Below are positions 24,854 to 34,000 of a DNA stretch of 60,841 nt, piece by piece (within the stretch, counting starts at the first letter, position 1; the number at the start of each line of letters is the position of its first letter). This DNA is from Acidimicrobiales bacterium (GTDB taxonomy: Bacteria > Actinomycetota > Acidimicrobiia > Acidimicrobiales > Palsa-688): NCBI GenBank assembly GCA_035533095.1, contig DATLUM010000103.1, positions 1 through 60,841 of the forward strand, given 5' to 3'. Under the pieces are notes generated by a model. The model was not told the DNA's origin. It saw nothing but the letters and a program-made list of their open reading frames with translations, and made no database searches. A program made the position numbers and the translations under genes.

Positions 24854-26038
24854 GTGGACTTCGAGTTGCCGGGAGAGGACGACCCCCGCCGCGAGGAACT
24901 GCGCGCGTGGCTCGCCGAGCACCCCTCGCCCACGTGGCGCCAGCTTGCAGAGGCCGGTCTCGTCGTCCCGCACTGGCCGCACCCCTACGGTCTCGGCGCG
25001 GACCCTGTTCACCAGCTGATCGTCGACGACGAGCTGCGCCGCGCAGGAGTGAGCCGCCCGACCAACCCGATCGGTATCGGCTGGGCCGCGCCGACGATCC
25101 TCATGGCCGGCACAGAGGAACAGAAGGAGCGTTACCTGTGGCCGGCGCTCGCCGGCGAGGAGTTCTGGTGCCAGCTCTTCTCGGAGCCCGACGCCGGTTC
25201 CGACCTGGCGTCGCTGACGACGCGCGCCGAGCGCGACGGCGACCGGTGGGTGATCAACGGGTCCAAGATCTGGACCAGCGGCGCCCACCTCGCCAAGTTC
25301 GGCATCCTCCTGGCACGGACCAACCCGACTGCGCCCAAGCGCAAGGGCATCTCGTATTTCATCTGCGCGATGGACACACCGGGGATCACGATGACGCCGA
25401 TCGTCGACATGACGGGAGCCCACTCGTTCAACCAGGTGTTCTTCGACAATGCCCGGCTCCCGGCCGACTGCCTGGTCGGCGAGGTTGACGAAGGGTGGAG
25501 GTTGGCTAAGGCGACGCTGGCGAACGAACGGGTGTCCTTGTCGAGCGGGGGCGCGCTGTGGGGGAGCGGCCCATCCGTGCAGGATCTGGTTGACCTGGTG
25601 AAGAAAGACGGCCCCGTCCCTGATTCGGTCCTGCGACAGCGTCTCGTCAAGACGTGGATCGAGGGAGAGGTCCTGCGCCTCATCAGGCTGCGAACCCTGT
25701 CTGCACGCCTCGCAGGTAGAACGCCGGGACCCGAGGCGTCGGTTCAGAAGCTTCTAGCGGACGAGCACGGTCAGCACGTGATGGAAGTGGCGAAAGACCT
25801 CGCCGGCACGTCCGGCCTGCTCGCCGGGTCGGGACCGCGAGGCGAGCTGCCAGGTTCCCTTCGCGGCGGCGCCACCGAGATCCGCTTCGCGGACGATCTG
25901 ATGCCGGGCGTCGAGAAGGTGTGGCACTACGGCTACCTGTTCGCTCCCGCGCTGACCATCGGCGGTGGCACCTGGGCGGTGCAGCGCAACATCATCGCCG
26001 AATGGGTTCTCGGGCTCCCGAGGGACCCCGGGGCCTGA
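24854..26038 (+). CDS. Acyl-CoA dehydrogenase (FadE type)
   Basis: 394 aa from the GTG at 24854 (VDFELPGEDDPRREELRAWL), preceded by GGAGGG. Motifs: LFSEPDAGSDLASLTTRA, WVINGSKIWTSGAHLAKFGI and the C-terminal IGGGTWAVQRNIIAEWVLGL. Members of this branch act on acyl-CoA esters of larger or unusual substrates, including sterol side chains, but the substrate is not defined here. It starts the plus-strand arm and is followed 1 bp later by the TetR gene. Confidence 0.92.
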   Translation: MDFELPGEDDPRREELRAWLAEHPSPTWRQLAEAGLVVPHWPHPYGLGADPVHQLIVDDELRRAGVSRPTNPIGIGWAAPTILMAGTEEQKERYLWPALAGEEFWCQLFSEPDAGSDLASLTTRAERDGDRWVINGSKIWTSGAHLAKFGILLARTNPTAPKRKGISYFICAMDTPGITMTPIVDMTGAHSFNQVFFDNARLPADCLVGEVDEGWRLAKATLANERVSLSSGGALWGSGPSVQDLVDLVKKDGPVPDSVLRQRLVKTWIEGEVLRLIRLRTLSARLAGRTPGPEASVQKLLADEHGQHVMEVAKDLAGTSGLLAGSGPRGELPGSLRGGATEIRFADDLMPGVEKVWHYGYLFAPALTIGGGTWAVQRNIIAEWVLGLPRDPGA

Positions 26039-26039
26039 C

Positions 26040-26657
26040 GTGGCTGGCGGGGCGGCGGCTCCGGCGACCCCCGCCACGGCGAGGGGCCAGAGGACGAAGT
26101 CCGCCCTGGTGCACGCCGCGGCGCGGGTCTTCGAACGTGACGGCTTCCTCGACGCGCGCATCGCCGATATTGCCGCCGAGGCCGGCGTGGCGACCGGGAG
26201 CTTCTACACCTACTTCGATTCCAAGGAGGCCATCTTCCGCGAAGTCGTGGACGAGCTGATCGACGAGCTCTACCAGCAGTCACACGTGGGGGACGTGGTC
26301 GGTCCGGATCCGGTCGCGCGGATCGCGGCGGCGAACCGGCTGTACGTGGAGTCGTTTGCGCGTCATGCCGCGCTGTATGCGGTGGTGGTGCAGGTGGCGT
26401 CGTTCAGCCCCGAGTTCAGGGCGCGCCGGCAGAAGTCGCGCTTGGCGTTCGTCGAGAGGGCGGAGAGGGGCATCCGCTCCATGCAAAAGGCCGGCCAGGC
26501 TGATCGCTCGCTGGACCCGACGTTGACCGCTGCGATGCTCTGCGGGATGGTGGAGAACTTCGCAGAGGTGAGGCACCTCCTCGGCCAGTCTTTTGACGAC
26601 GAGGAGGCGGTCGCCGCGATGACCGGGATCTGGGCGAAGGCGATCGGATTGAGATAA
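26040..26657 (+). CDS. TetR-family transcriptional regulator
   Basis: 205 aa from a GTG one base after the dehydrogenase stop. The N-terminal HTH is clear: KSALVHAAARVFERDGFLDA then IADIAAEAGVATGSFYTYFD. The rest is a helical ligand-binding domain ending AVAAMTGIWAKAIGLR. Ligands of such catabolic TetR proteins are usually acyl-CoA thioesters that release the repressor. The palindrome at 24779-24794 is its probable operator, so it would control both arms. Coupling to the dehydrogenase gene means it represses itself. Confidence 0.9.
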   Translation: MAGGAAAPATPATARGQRTKSALVHAAARVFERDGFLDARIADIAAEAGVATGSFYTYFDSKEAIFREVVDELIDELYQQSHVGDVVGPDPVARIAAANRLYVESFARHAALYAVVVQVASFSPEFRARRQKSRLAFVERAERGIRSMQKAGQADRSLDPTLTAAMLCGMVENFAEVRHLLGQSFDDEEAVAAMTGIWAKAIGLR

Positions 26658-26668
26658 GACTCCCCGCC

Positions 26669-27871
26669 ATGGCACAGCCGCATCCGCCGGGCGGTCCGTT
26701 GGACCTTCTCGAAGGTTCCTTCTACGTCAACAACCCGTACCCGACCTACGCATGGCTCCGCGAGAACGCCCCGTTCTACTGGGACGGCACCAACGAGCTG
26801 TGGGGCGTCTCGCGCTACGACGACATCGTCGAGATAGAGACCCGCAAGGACGTCTTCATCAGCTCTGACCAGGTCAAGGGTGGTTACCGGCCGAACATGC
26901 CGGCAGACCCGGCGATCATCGGGCTCGACGACCCGCTGCACCAGAAGCGGCGAAACCTGGTCGCGCGGCGGTTCACCCCCAAAGCCGTCACCGGGCGCGA
27001 GGAGCATGTCCGCCAGACGGTCACCCGGCTGCTCGACGCAGTCGAGGCCAAAGGCGGCACGGCCGAGATCGTCAACGAACTCGCGTCGCCCCTTCCGGCC
27101 ATGACGATCGCCTGGCTGCTCGGCTTCCCGGAGGAACGCTGGCCGGACCTGGCGGCGTGGTCGGAGCGGACGATCATGCTCGGCGGCGGTCCCCGCTACC
27201 GCAACGACGACGGCTACGCGGCAGTCGAGGAGTTCGGCACCGCAGCCTGGGGCCTCTACATGGAGCGCAAGGAGTGCCCGGCCGACGACGTGATGTCGAT
27301 ATGGACCGCGGCCGAGGTAGACGGCGTTGCGCTCGACATAGAGACGGTCGTCGCAGACTGCCTGTTGCTGCTCGACGGCGGGGCGGAGACGACAAGGACC
27401 GTTATCGCCCGGACACTTCTCAACCTCCTCGAGCACCCGGAACAGTGGTCGCTGCTTCGTGCGGGAGCCGACGCCGGCGTCGCGGCCGAGGAGTTCGTCC
27501 GATACGTCACGCCTATACACAACATGTGCCGGGTCGCCGCCGTGGACACAGAGGTCTCTGGTCATCCGATCGCGAAGGGCCAGCAGGTCGTGATGATGTA
27601 CCCGGCGGCGAACAGGGATCCGGCGCACTTCGAGGACCCCGAGAGCTTGGACGTGAGGCGCAATCCCAACCGGCACCTGTCGTTTGGGTTCGGTACGCAC
27701 TTCTGTCTCGGCGCGGCGCTCGCACGCATGGAGATCCGAGTGTTCTTCGAGGAGCTCGCCAGGCGAGTCCAGGCGTTCCGCGTCGTGCCGGGAACGGCGC
27801 CGGTGGAGATGGCGAACTCGTTCGTCTACGGACTCAAAGAGGCGCACCTCGAGTTCCGCTTCGCATCTTGA
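26669..27871 (+). CDS. Cytochrome P450
   Basis: 400 aa, the usual length of soluble bacterial P450s. I-helix LLLLDGGAETTRTVIA (oxygen activation), K-helix ExxR in EEFVRYVTP, and haem loop FGFGTHFCLGAALARMEIRV with the axial Cys. ERR-triad sequence NPNRHLSF lies just before it. It needs an external ferredoxin and reductase, none of which lie nearby. Placed 11 bp after the TetR gene, it probably hydroxylates the pathway substrate before CoA activation. CYP125/142-type sterol side-chain or terpene hydroxylation are options. Confidence 0.93.
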   Translation: MAQPHPPGGPLDLLEGSFYVNNPYPTYAWLRENAPFYWDGTNELWGVSRYDDIVEIETRKDVFISSDQVKGGYRPNMPADPAIIGLDDPLHQKRRNLVARRFTPKAVTGREEHVRQTVTRLLDAVEAKGGTAEIVNELASPLPAMTIAWLLGFPEERWPDLAAWSERTIMLGGGPRYRNDDGYAAVEEFGTAAWGLYMERKECPADDVMSIWTAAEVDGVALDIETVVADCLLLLDGGAETTRTVIARTLLNLLEHPEQWSLLRAGADAGVAAEEFVRYVTPIHNMCRVAAVDTEVSGHPIAKGQQVVMMYPAANRDPAHFEDPESLDVRRNPNRHLSFGFGTHFCLGAALARMEIRVFFEELARRVQAFRVVPGTAPVEMANSFVYGLKEAHLEFRFAS

Positions 27872-27973
27872 GCCTCGAAGGAGGGTCGGGGTCCTCTCCA
27901 CCGTGCCGAGCGGCGCGACTGGGATGAGGCGTGCGAAGATGCATGCCCACGCATCTCCCGGGGAGTGAAATAC

Positions 27974-29599
27974 ATGCAGGGCCTGATGCAACCCACGCCG
28001 CTCACCCTCGACACGGTTTTCAACCGTGCCGAATCCCTGTGGTCCACCAAGACGTTGGTGACCTCGACGCCGGCGGGACTGGAGAGGATCGACTACCGGA
28101 CCTGGTCCGACCGGACACGCCGGCTCGGGGGGGTTCTCGACAACCTGGGGATCAGCCCGGATGGACGGGTGGCAACATTCGCCTGGAACAACACCCGCCA
28201 CCTCGAGCTGTACTTCGCCGCTCCCTGCAGTGGTCGGGTGCTTCACACCTTGAACATCCGGCTCTTCGCCGACCAGCTCGTGTACATCGCCAACCACGCG
28301 GGGGACGAGGTGGTGTTCGTGGATCGGAGCCTGCTTCCGATCCTGTGGCCGTTGATCGACGACTTCAAGACCGTTCGCCATGTAGTCGTCATGAACGACA
28401 CGGGCAAGGGGGGGCCGGACATCCCCGACGACCCACGGATCTCGGACTACGAGGAGTTGCTGGCAGCCGCGGATGCGCACTCTTTTTCCGTCGTCAAGGA
28501 CGAGAACGTCGCGGCATCGATGTGCTACACGAGCGGGACGACCGGCGACCCGAAGGGTGTCGTGTATTCGCACAGATCGGTGGTGCTGCACACGATGGCC
28601 GCGATGATGACCGACACGATCGCCATCAGCGAGGCGGACGTGATCGTGCCCGTGGTTCCGATGTTCCACGCTAACGCCTGGGGGCTGTGCCAGGCGGGTG
28701 TCATGGCCGGTTCGACGATCGTGTTCCCCGGTGCGGACCTCTCGCCGGAGGCGGTCGTATCGCTCATCACCGGAGAGAAGGTGACGGTGGCCGCCGGGGT
28801 ACCGACCATCTGGATGGGAGCGAGGTCGCTGCTGGCCGGCCGGGAGCACCAACTGCGCGTCGTGCTGTGCGGAGGTTCCGCGGTGCCCAAGGCGCTCGCC
28901 GAGGCCTACCGGACCGAGATCGGCGTCCCGATCCTGCAGGCATGGGGCATGACCGAGACCAGCCCGCTGGCGAGCGTGGCGCGGGTGCGCAGCGAGCGCG
29001 CCGCGCACTGCTCCGACGCCGAGCTTGCAGACGTGCGCGCGACCCAGGGCATCCCCGTGCCCGGCGTCGAGCTGCGCATAGCCGACCCGTCGACCGGCGA
29101 GGAGCTGCCCTGGGATGACGAGATGTCCGGCGAGGTACAGGTGCGGGGGCCCTGGATCGCCCGCGAGTACTACAACGACCCGCGCGGCGACTCGTCGTTC
29201 ACGCCCGACGGCTGGCTGAAGACCGGTGATGTTGCAGCTGTCAGCCCCGACGGCTACATCCGCCTGGTCGACCGGACCAAGGACCTCATCAAGTCGGGCG
29301 GAGAATGGATCTCCTCGGTCGAGCTCGAGAACCACCTGATGGCTCACCCGTCGGTGGCGGAGGCCGCGGTGATCGCGGTTCCCAGCGACCGGTGGATGGA
29401 GAGGCCGATGGCGTGCGTGGTGGTCAAGCAGGGCGAGTCGCTTACCAAGGAAGACGTGCTCGAATGGCTGAAGCCGCGTGTCGCCAAGTGGTGGCTGCCC
29501 GACGACGTCGAGTTCATAGACGCGGTCCCGAAGACGTCCGTCGGGAAGTTCTCGAAGAAGGACCTGCGCGTGCGGTTTTCCGACCGAAAGGTGCCCTGA
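27974..29599 (+). CDS. Fatty-acid/acyl-CoA ligase (FadD-type, AMP-forming)
   Basis: 541 aa from ATG 27974, GGGGAG 9 nt upstream (a GTG at 27965 is also possible). ATP-binding loop YTSGTTGDPKGVVYSHRS, then QAWGMTETSPL, GWLKTGDVA, RTKDLIKSGGEWIS and the catalytic lysine region PKTSVGKFSKKDLR. It resembles medium/long-chain acyl-CoA synthetases. The 100 bp before it holds only a weak 6-bp inverted repeat (AGATGC...GCATCT), so it is likely read from the upstream promoter. It ends TGATG over the next start. Confidence 0.93.
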   Translation: MQGLMQPTPLTLDTVFNRAESLWSTKTLVTSTPAGLERIDYRTWSDRTRRLGGVLDNLGISPDGRVATFAWNNTRHLELYFAAPCSGRVLHTLNIRLFADQLVYIANHAGDEVVFVDRSLLPILWPLIDDFKTVRHVVVMNDTGKGGPDIPDDPRISDYEELLAAADAHSFSVVKDENVAASMCYTSGTTGDPKGVVYSHRSVVLHTMAAMMTDTIAISEADVIVPVVPMFHANAWGLCQAGVMAGSTIVFPGADLSPEAVVSLITGEKVTVAAGVPTIWMGARSLLAGREHQLRVVLCGGSAVPKALAEAYRTEIGVPILQAWGMTETSPLASVARVRSERAAHCSDAELADVRATQGIPVPGVELRIADPSTGEELPWDDEMSGEVQVRGPWIAREYYNDPRGDSSFTPDGWLKTGDVAAVSPDGYIRLVDRTKDLIKSGGEWISSVELENHLMAHPSVAEAAVIAVPSDRWMERPMACVVVKQGESLTKEDVLEWLKPRVAKWWLPDDVEFIDAVPKTSVGKFSKKDLRVRFSDRKVP

Positions 29600-31128
29600 T
29601 GGATCTTCTGGCCATGTACGCATCGCAGCAGCCGGACAAGCCTGCAGTCATCGATGACCGGCCCGGGCAGCCCGTCGTGACCTGGAGCTTCGCCGAGCTC
29701 GACCGGCGGGCCAACCAGCTCGGCAACTATCTGCTCGGACTCGGCGTCGATGCGGCGACGAAAGTCGTGTGGTGCGGTCAGAACTCCGCGGGCCTCATGG
29801 CGATGATCCACGCCATCCGCAAGGTGGGGGCGGTCGGCGTACCTCTCAACTATCGCCTCGCTGCCGACGAGGCCGCCTATGTGATCGACAACTGCGACGC
29901 GAAGGTCGTCTACGTCGACGCCGAATACGAGGTCCTGATCGATGGGATCCGGGATCGGCTGCCCAAGGTGACGGATGTCCTCGTCTTCGACGGTGACGGC
30001 TCGCTCGAGGCGAAGGTCGCCGCGTGCCCGGACTCGGCGCCGGCGGAAGCCACGGGCGACGAGGTCGGCCTGGCCACGACGATGATCTACACGTCGGGCA
30101 CTACCGGCAAGCCGAAAGGTGCCGTGCGTTCGGGTGCGCTGGATCCCGCGACCGCCGGGTCTTTGATCGCGTTGATCGGCTACGTGCCCGATGACGTGTA
30201 CCTCACCACCGGACCGCTCTACCACTCGGGACCGGGTGGGTTCGCCGGCGTGGCGCACGCTCTCGGCAACACCGTCGTGGTCCAGCACAAGTTCGACCCC
30301 GAAGACTGGCTGCGGCTGGTGCAGACCTACAAGGTGACCACCACCTTCACCGCGCCGACGCCGATCCGGATGGTCTGCAGCCTCCCCCGAGAGGTGAAGG
30401 ACAGCTACGACCGCACGTCGATGAAGCGGCTGATCGCGAATGCCGCGCCGTGGACGCTGGCCCTGAAGAGGATGTACTTGGCGGACTTCCCGCCAGAGTC
30501 GCTGTGGGAGGTGTACGGCTCTACCGAACTCGGTGTCGACACGGTGCTCGCGCCGGAGGATCACCTCCGCAAGCCGGGCTCGTGCGGGAAGCCGGCGCCC
30601 GGCATCGAGATCAAGCTCTTCGACGTGGATGGCCATGAAGTCACCGAACCCCACCAGACCGGAGAGCTGTACGTGCGGGCGAAGTCCGTGTTCTCCACCT
30701 ACTACAAGGCTGAGGAGAAGTACGAGGCGGCGACGCGCGGTGATTTTCATACCGTCGGCGACATCGCCTATTTCGACGAGGACGGCTACTTCTACATAGC
30801 CGACCGCAAGAACGACATGATCATCTCGGGCGGCATGAACATCTACCCGGCTGAGATCGAGGCAGCCCTGGACGCCGACCCGGACATCTATGAGGTGGCG
30901 GTGTTCGGGATCCCCAACGAGCAGTGGGGGGAAGCCGTGCACGCGGTGGTGGTGCCGGCCCGGCTGGGCGTTGCCGCCGAGGACGTGATGGCGTTCGCCC
31001 GGGAGCATCTGGCTGGCTACAAGATGCCACGCTCGGTGAGTTTCGTGGAGGAGTTGCCCAAGACGGGGTCGGGCAAGGTGCTGAAGCGGGAACTGAAAGC
31101 GCCCTTCTGGGCGGCTGCGGGGTCCTAA
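29599..31128 (+). CDS. Second acyl-CoA synthetase (AMP-forming)
   Basis: 509 aa, starting at an ATG that shares bases with the preceding stop (TGATG). Core motifs: MIYTSGTTGKPKGAVRSGAL, EVYGSTELGVDT, FHTVGDIAYFDEDGYFYIAD and KTGSGKVLKREL with the C-terminal lysine. It differs from its neighbour through most of its length, so the two probably activate different intermediates. GC-rich frames on the other strand and upstream frame (from 29305) are shadows. Last gene of the plus-strand operon, followed by two hairpins. Confidence 0.93.
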   Translation: MDLLAMYASQQPDKPAVIDDRPGQPVVTWSFAELDRRANQLGNYLLGLGVDAATKVVWCGQNSAGLMAMIHAIRKVGAVGVPLNYRLAADEAAYVIDNCDAKVVYVDAEYEVLIDGIRDRLPKVTDVLVFDGDGSLEAKVAACPDSAPAEATGDEVGLATTMIYTSGTTGKPKGAVRSGALDPATAGSLIALIGYVPDDVYLTTGPLYHSGPGGFAGVAHALGNTVVVQHKFDPEDWLRLVQTYKVTTTFTAPTPIRMVCSLPREVKDSYDRTSMKRLIANAAPWTLALKRMYLADFPPESLWEVYGSTELGVDTVLAPEDHLRKPGSCGKPAPGIEIKLFDVDGHEVTEPHQTGELYVRAKSVFSTYYKAEEKYEAATRGDFHTVGDIAYFDEDGYFYIADRKNDMIISGGMNIYPAEIEAALDADPDIYEVAVFGIPNEQWGEAVHAVVVPARLGVAAEDVMAFAREHLAGYKMPRSVSFVEELPKTGSGKVLKRELKAPFWAAAGS

Positions 31129-31132
31129 GAGC

Positions 31133-31167
31133 GGCCGATGGGTCGGGGGCCGCCGGGCCCATCGGTC
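31133..31167 (+). terminator. Hairpin just after the acyl-CoA synthetase operon
   Basis: CCGATGGG (31135-31142) pairs with CCCATCGG (31158-31165), extended by a wobble pair, five bases after the stop. There is no T-run, so it may be a weak terminator or 3' stabiliser. Confidence 0.4.
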
Positions 31168-31276
31168 CTGCAGATGCTCGGCATCTCGTAAAACTGTTTG
31201 CCTGATAGGTCTCGATGGCCGATACTGGAGTCAACGCTCCGGCCGGTACCCCCCCACCGGACCGTGAGCGGCTATC

Positions 31277-31330
31277 CGAAGGGCCTGGTCCCCCCCTCCA
31301 GGCCCTTCGTCGCGCCCGGGGGCATTTTTT
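31277..31330 (+). terminator. Strong 12-bp hairpin with downstream T-run
   Basis: CGAAGGGCCTGG (31277-31288) and CCAGGCCCTTCG (31298-31309) form a perfect 12-bp stem with a 9-nt T-C7-T loop. Six Ts follow at 31325-31330, 15 nt beyond the stem. It lies just before the aldose epimerase start (31349), so it could also act as a leader structure for that gene. Confidence 0.5.
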
Positions 31331-31348
31331 CGAAGCCGGCTCGGGCGT

Positions 31349-32293
31349 GTGAGGATGGGCCCGGTGGCCGGTTTCGTTCCCTCGGGTGAGCAGCACCGCC
31401 TGGTGCACGAGGACCAGGACCTGCTGGTGGTGGAGGTCGGCGGGGGTATCAGGTCGTACCGCCGGGGCGGCACCGACGTGATCGACGGTTACGGCGCCGG
31501 CGAGATGTGCGACGGTGGCAGGGGCCAGATCCTCGCCCCCTGGCCGAACCGCGTGGGAGACGGCCGGTTCTCCTGGGAGGGCCGCTGGTGCCAGCTCGCC
31601 CTGAACGAACCGGAGCGCTCGAACGCCATCCATGGCCTCGTCAGGTGGTTGCCCTGGGCGCTCGAGGACCGGTCCGAGTCTGGATTGAGGATGGGTTGCC
31701 ATCTGCTCCCGCAGCCGGGATGGCCGTGGCCGCTGCGGTTGTCCGTCTCGTATTCGCTCGACGCCGAGGGGTTGGAGACCGTGATCTCCGTGACCAACGA
31801 GGGGGGCGCCGGAGCTTGCCCGTTCGGCCTGGGTTGGCACCCCTACCTGGCGGCCTTCGGGGGTGTAGTCGACGACGTGGTCCTGCAGCTTCCGGCCAGT
31901 TCGGTGTACAGCAGCGACGACCGCGGGCTTCCCGCGTCGGTGGGTCCGGTGGAGGGCACGGCCATGGACTTTCGTGACGGCCGGACCATCGGCGAGGCCC
32001 GCTTGGACGTCGCGTTCACAGGGTTGACGCGCGGTGGCAATGGGCGGGCGATCGTCGAGTTCCGCAGTGGGTCGGGCGGCGAGGTCGTGCGGATGTGGAT
32101 GGACGGCGCGTTCACCCATCTGATGGTGTACACAGGCGACACTCTCGGTGACGAGAGCAGGCGCCGGCGCGGTTTGGCGGTGGAGCCGATGACCTGCGCG
32201 CCGGACATGCTTCGCAACCGGGACGGACTGCTCAGGTTGGAGGAAGGCCAGAGTTTTCAAGCCTCTTGGGGGCTGCAGAGCCTCAAGTTCTGA
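31349..32293 (+). CDS. Aldose 1-epimerase (galactose mutarotase family)
   Basis: 314 aa; GTG 31349 or ATG 31355 are possible starts. The beta-sandwich family motifs are visible: ILAPWPNRVGDGRFSWEG (substrate Arg), NAIHGLVRWLPW (catalytic His) and FGLGWHPYLAAF (second His). EPMTCAPDMLRNRDGLLRLE carries the catalytic Glu near the end. It interconverts alpha and beta sugar anomers or a related hexose-6-phosphate. It stands alone, with no sugar operon nearby. Confidence 0.87.
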   Translation: MRMGPVAGFVPSGEQHRLVHEDQDLLVVEVGGGIRSYRRGGTDVIDGYGAGEMCDGGRGQILAPWPNRVGDGRFSWEGRWCQLALNEPERSNAIHGLVRWLPWALEDRSESGLRMGCHLLPQPGWPWPLRLSVSYSLDAEGLETVISVTNEGGAGACPFGLGWHPYLAAFGGVVDDVVLQLPASSVYSSDDRGLPASVGPVEGTAMDFRDGRTIGEARLDVAFTGLTRGGNGRAIVEFRSGSGGEVVRMWMDGAFTHLMVYTGDTLGDESRRRRGLAVEPMTCAPDMLRNRDGLLRLEEGQSFQASWGLQSLKF

Positions 32294-32317
32294 ACGCCCG
32301 GTGCCGAGTCCAATGAT

Positions 32318-32644
32318 ATGGAGAAGGTCCCGCCGCAGCTTCAACTTCGGGAGTTGATCCCGCTCGCGGACGGCACCGAGGTGGCGGTCGGTCACGGAAC
32401 GGGTGGGCAATATCTCGTCATGTCCATCAGCGGTCGTGCAGGTGCGTGCTGGGTGTGCGCGCCGGCGAGCGACCGTGCCGTCGAGTGTGTGCGAGAAGGC
32501 CTCGCGTCGCCTTGGTCGGTCATCCATCACAGCGCGACGGGCACGGTCGACGTGTACCGCAGCCACGTGGACGGCTCACTCTACGAGTCGGTGGTGCTCT
32601 GCTCCGCCCTGCCCGTCGGGCGCGGAGTTCTCGCCGCGGCCTAG
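32318..32644 (+). CDS. Hypothetical protein (108 aa)
   Basis: Begins MEKVPPQLQLRELIPLADGT. Reads like a small alpha/beta protein (GTVDVYRSHVDGSLYESVVL) with no membrane segment. No family recognised. A DGS.YES.V pattern near the C-terminus may bind something, but this is not diagnostic. It lies 24 bp after the epimerase gene on the same strand and convergent with the hydrolase gene. Confidence 0.55.
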   Translation: MEKVPPQLQLRELIPLADGTEVAVGHGTGGQYLVMSISGRAGACWVCAPASDRAVECVREGLASPWSVIHHSATGTVDVYRSHVDGSLYESVVLCSALPVGRGVLAAA

Positions 32645-32657
32645 AGACGGAACCTCT

Positions 32658-33446
32658 CTAGGCGGCCTGTAGCAGACGTTCCCTCAAGAAGCCGAGCACC
32701 TTGTCGAGGGCCTCGCGCGTCGGCGTGCCCGGCCGGTCGTCCAAATGCTCGGTGAGAACCGAATGGGCGTTGGCCGGATGCCCGTACGGGTTCCCCTTCG
32801 ACGAGTCGAGCTCGACGGCGATGAAGCGATCACCGAGTTTCTCGCGAAGGAGCTTGAACCTCTCCGGTGGGACGGCGCGGTCGCCCGTGAACCTCAGACC
32901 GATGACACAGAGATCCGCTCGCGCTTGAATGGTCTGCCATTCCGCCGGTGAAACCTGGATGTCCGACCGCCGCGATCTGGTGACGGCGAACGGTAGGGAC
33001 GGCTGGCTGAGCACCGGGGCGACGACCGAATCGTCGACCGCCATCGCGAGGCCGAAACCGCCCGTGTAGCACATGCCAACCACACCGACGCCCGGGCCGC
33101 CGCAGCGCTCGTGCTCGGCGCGGGCGAGCGCGCGCAGCCACGACATGACTGGGCCGGCGCGCCCCAGTGCCATGCCGGCGAACTCCTTCGACACGCACAG
33201 CCTGGCGATGGTCTCGAAGACGTAGGCCGTCGAAGGCGGTTGGCCGGGCACGCCGAACAGGTGCGGGAGGACGGCGGTGCAGCCGAGGTCGCGCACGCGC
33301 TCCGCGAACCCGATGACGTTCGGCGTCATACCCGGGATCTCCGAGATGACGATCACGGCGGGGCCGGTTCCCGAACGGTAGATGTCGTGGCTGATGGATC
33401 CGGCGGTGAACTCTTCGCGCTCGAATCCTGCCAACAGGTCTGACAT
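32658..33446 (-). CDS. Dienelactone hydrolase family protein
   Basis: 262 aa alpha/beta hydrolase. The nucleophile is Cys in VGMCYTGGFGLAMA, the family's usual residue in place of Ser. The Asp lies near FTGDRAVPPERF and the His in PANAHSVLTEHL; the N-terminal IVISEIPGMTPNV carries the Glu that activates Cys. It may cleave a dienelactone or another cyclic ester. No chlorocatechol genes are nearby, so the natural substrate is open. Ends six bases from the lipoprotein gene on its left-hand side. Confidence 0.87.
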   Translation of the reverse strand: MSDLLAGFEREEFTAGSISHDIYRSGTGPAVIVISEIPGMTPNVIGFAERVRDLGCTAVLPHLFGVPGQPPSTAYVFETIARLCVSKEFAGMALGRAGPVMSWLRALARAEHERCGGPGVGVVGMCYTGGFGLAMAVDDSVVAPVLSQPSLPFAVTRSRRSDIQVSPAEWQTIQARADLCVIGLRFTGDRAVPPERFKLLREKLGDRFIAVELDSSKGNPYGHPANAHSVLTEHLDDRPGTPTREALDKVLGFLRERLLQAA

Positions 33447-33452
33447 GGCGGG

Positions 33453-33917
33453 CTAGCCGGCCACGTACCACTTGCCGTTGACGCGCTGGCAAGGAGTGGT
33501 CGGGTCGCTCTGATTGTTCTGGGTGGCAGAGTAGGCGGCGTCGAAGGTGGTCGAGCCGGTTGGCAGGCCTTTGGACGGGTTGGTGTTGCTGAGGCACTGG
33601 TTCTGGATGCAGTACTTCGGGGACATCACCACGACAAGAGCCTTGTCACCGCTCACGGCTGTGTGGCCGATCGTGACCGAACCAGTCGTGGAGGGCAGTT
33701 GGGTGCCGCGGCACAGCGACTGCTCTGCGGGCACGAAGTACCCGCACGCGGCGTTGGTGTCGTGGGCGGCGAGCCCTCGGATGAGCCCCATGACCGCAGC
33801 TTGAGGCGAGCCGTGGCCCGGCGCCGGCGTGGAACCGGACGAGCCGCCATTGCCGCACGACGCGAGAGTCAGTGCGCCAGCCGCGGCCAGTGCTGCCCAC
33901 AACGGCGTCTTGTTCAC
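33453..33917 (-). CDS. Secreted lipoprotein, unknown function (154 aa)
   Basis: GTG start at 33917 gives VNKTPLWAALAAAGALTLAS then CGNGGSSGS: a signal peptide with lipobox LASC, so the protein is anchored outside the membrane. The mature part starts with a Gly/Ser linker. A small domain with four cysteines that may form disulfides follows (NAACGYF, SLCRGTQ, YCIQNQCLS) and it ends CQRVNGKWYVAG. The WYV ending is typical of NTF2-like lipoproteins of actinobacteria. Role unknown. Confidence 0.75.
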   Translation of the reverse strand: MNKTPLWAALAAAGALTLASCGNGGSSGSTPAPGHGSPQAAVMGLIRGLAAHDTNAACGYFVPAEQSLCRGTQLPSTTGSVTIGHTAVSGDKALVVVMSPKYCIQNQCLSNTNPSKGLPTGSTTFDAAYSATQNNQSDPTTPCQRVNGKWYVAG

Positions 33918-34000
33918 GGATGTACCTCCCCGGAGAAGTCTGGGCACGCTAGCGCACAGGGCATGCCCGGCCGGCGCCACGGCCCGGCCCGCCCGCAGCG

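Noticed and set aside
26363-29623. 1086-codon open frame on the minus strand
   Set aside because: It lies antisense to the P450 and first acyl-CoA ligase genes, both unmistakable. Its protein is low in structure and rich in Arg, His and Gly, as expected from GC-rich shadow frames.
29344-31008. 554-codon minus-strand frame
   Set aside because: Antisense to the second acyl-CoA synthetase, without recognisable domains.
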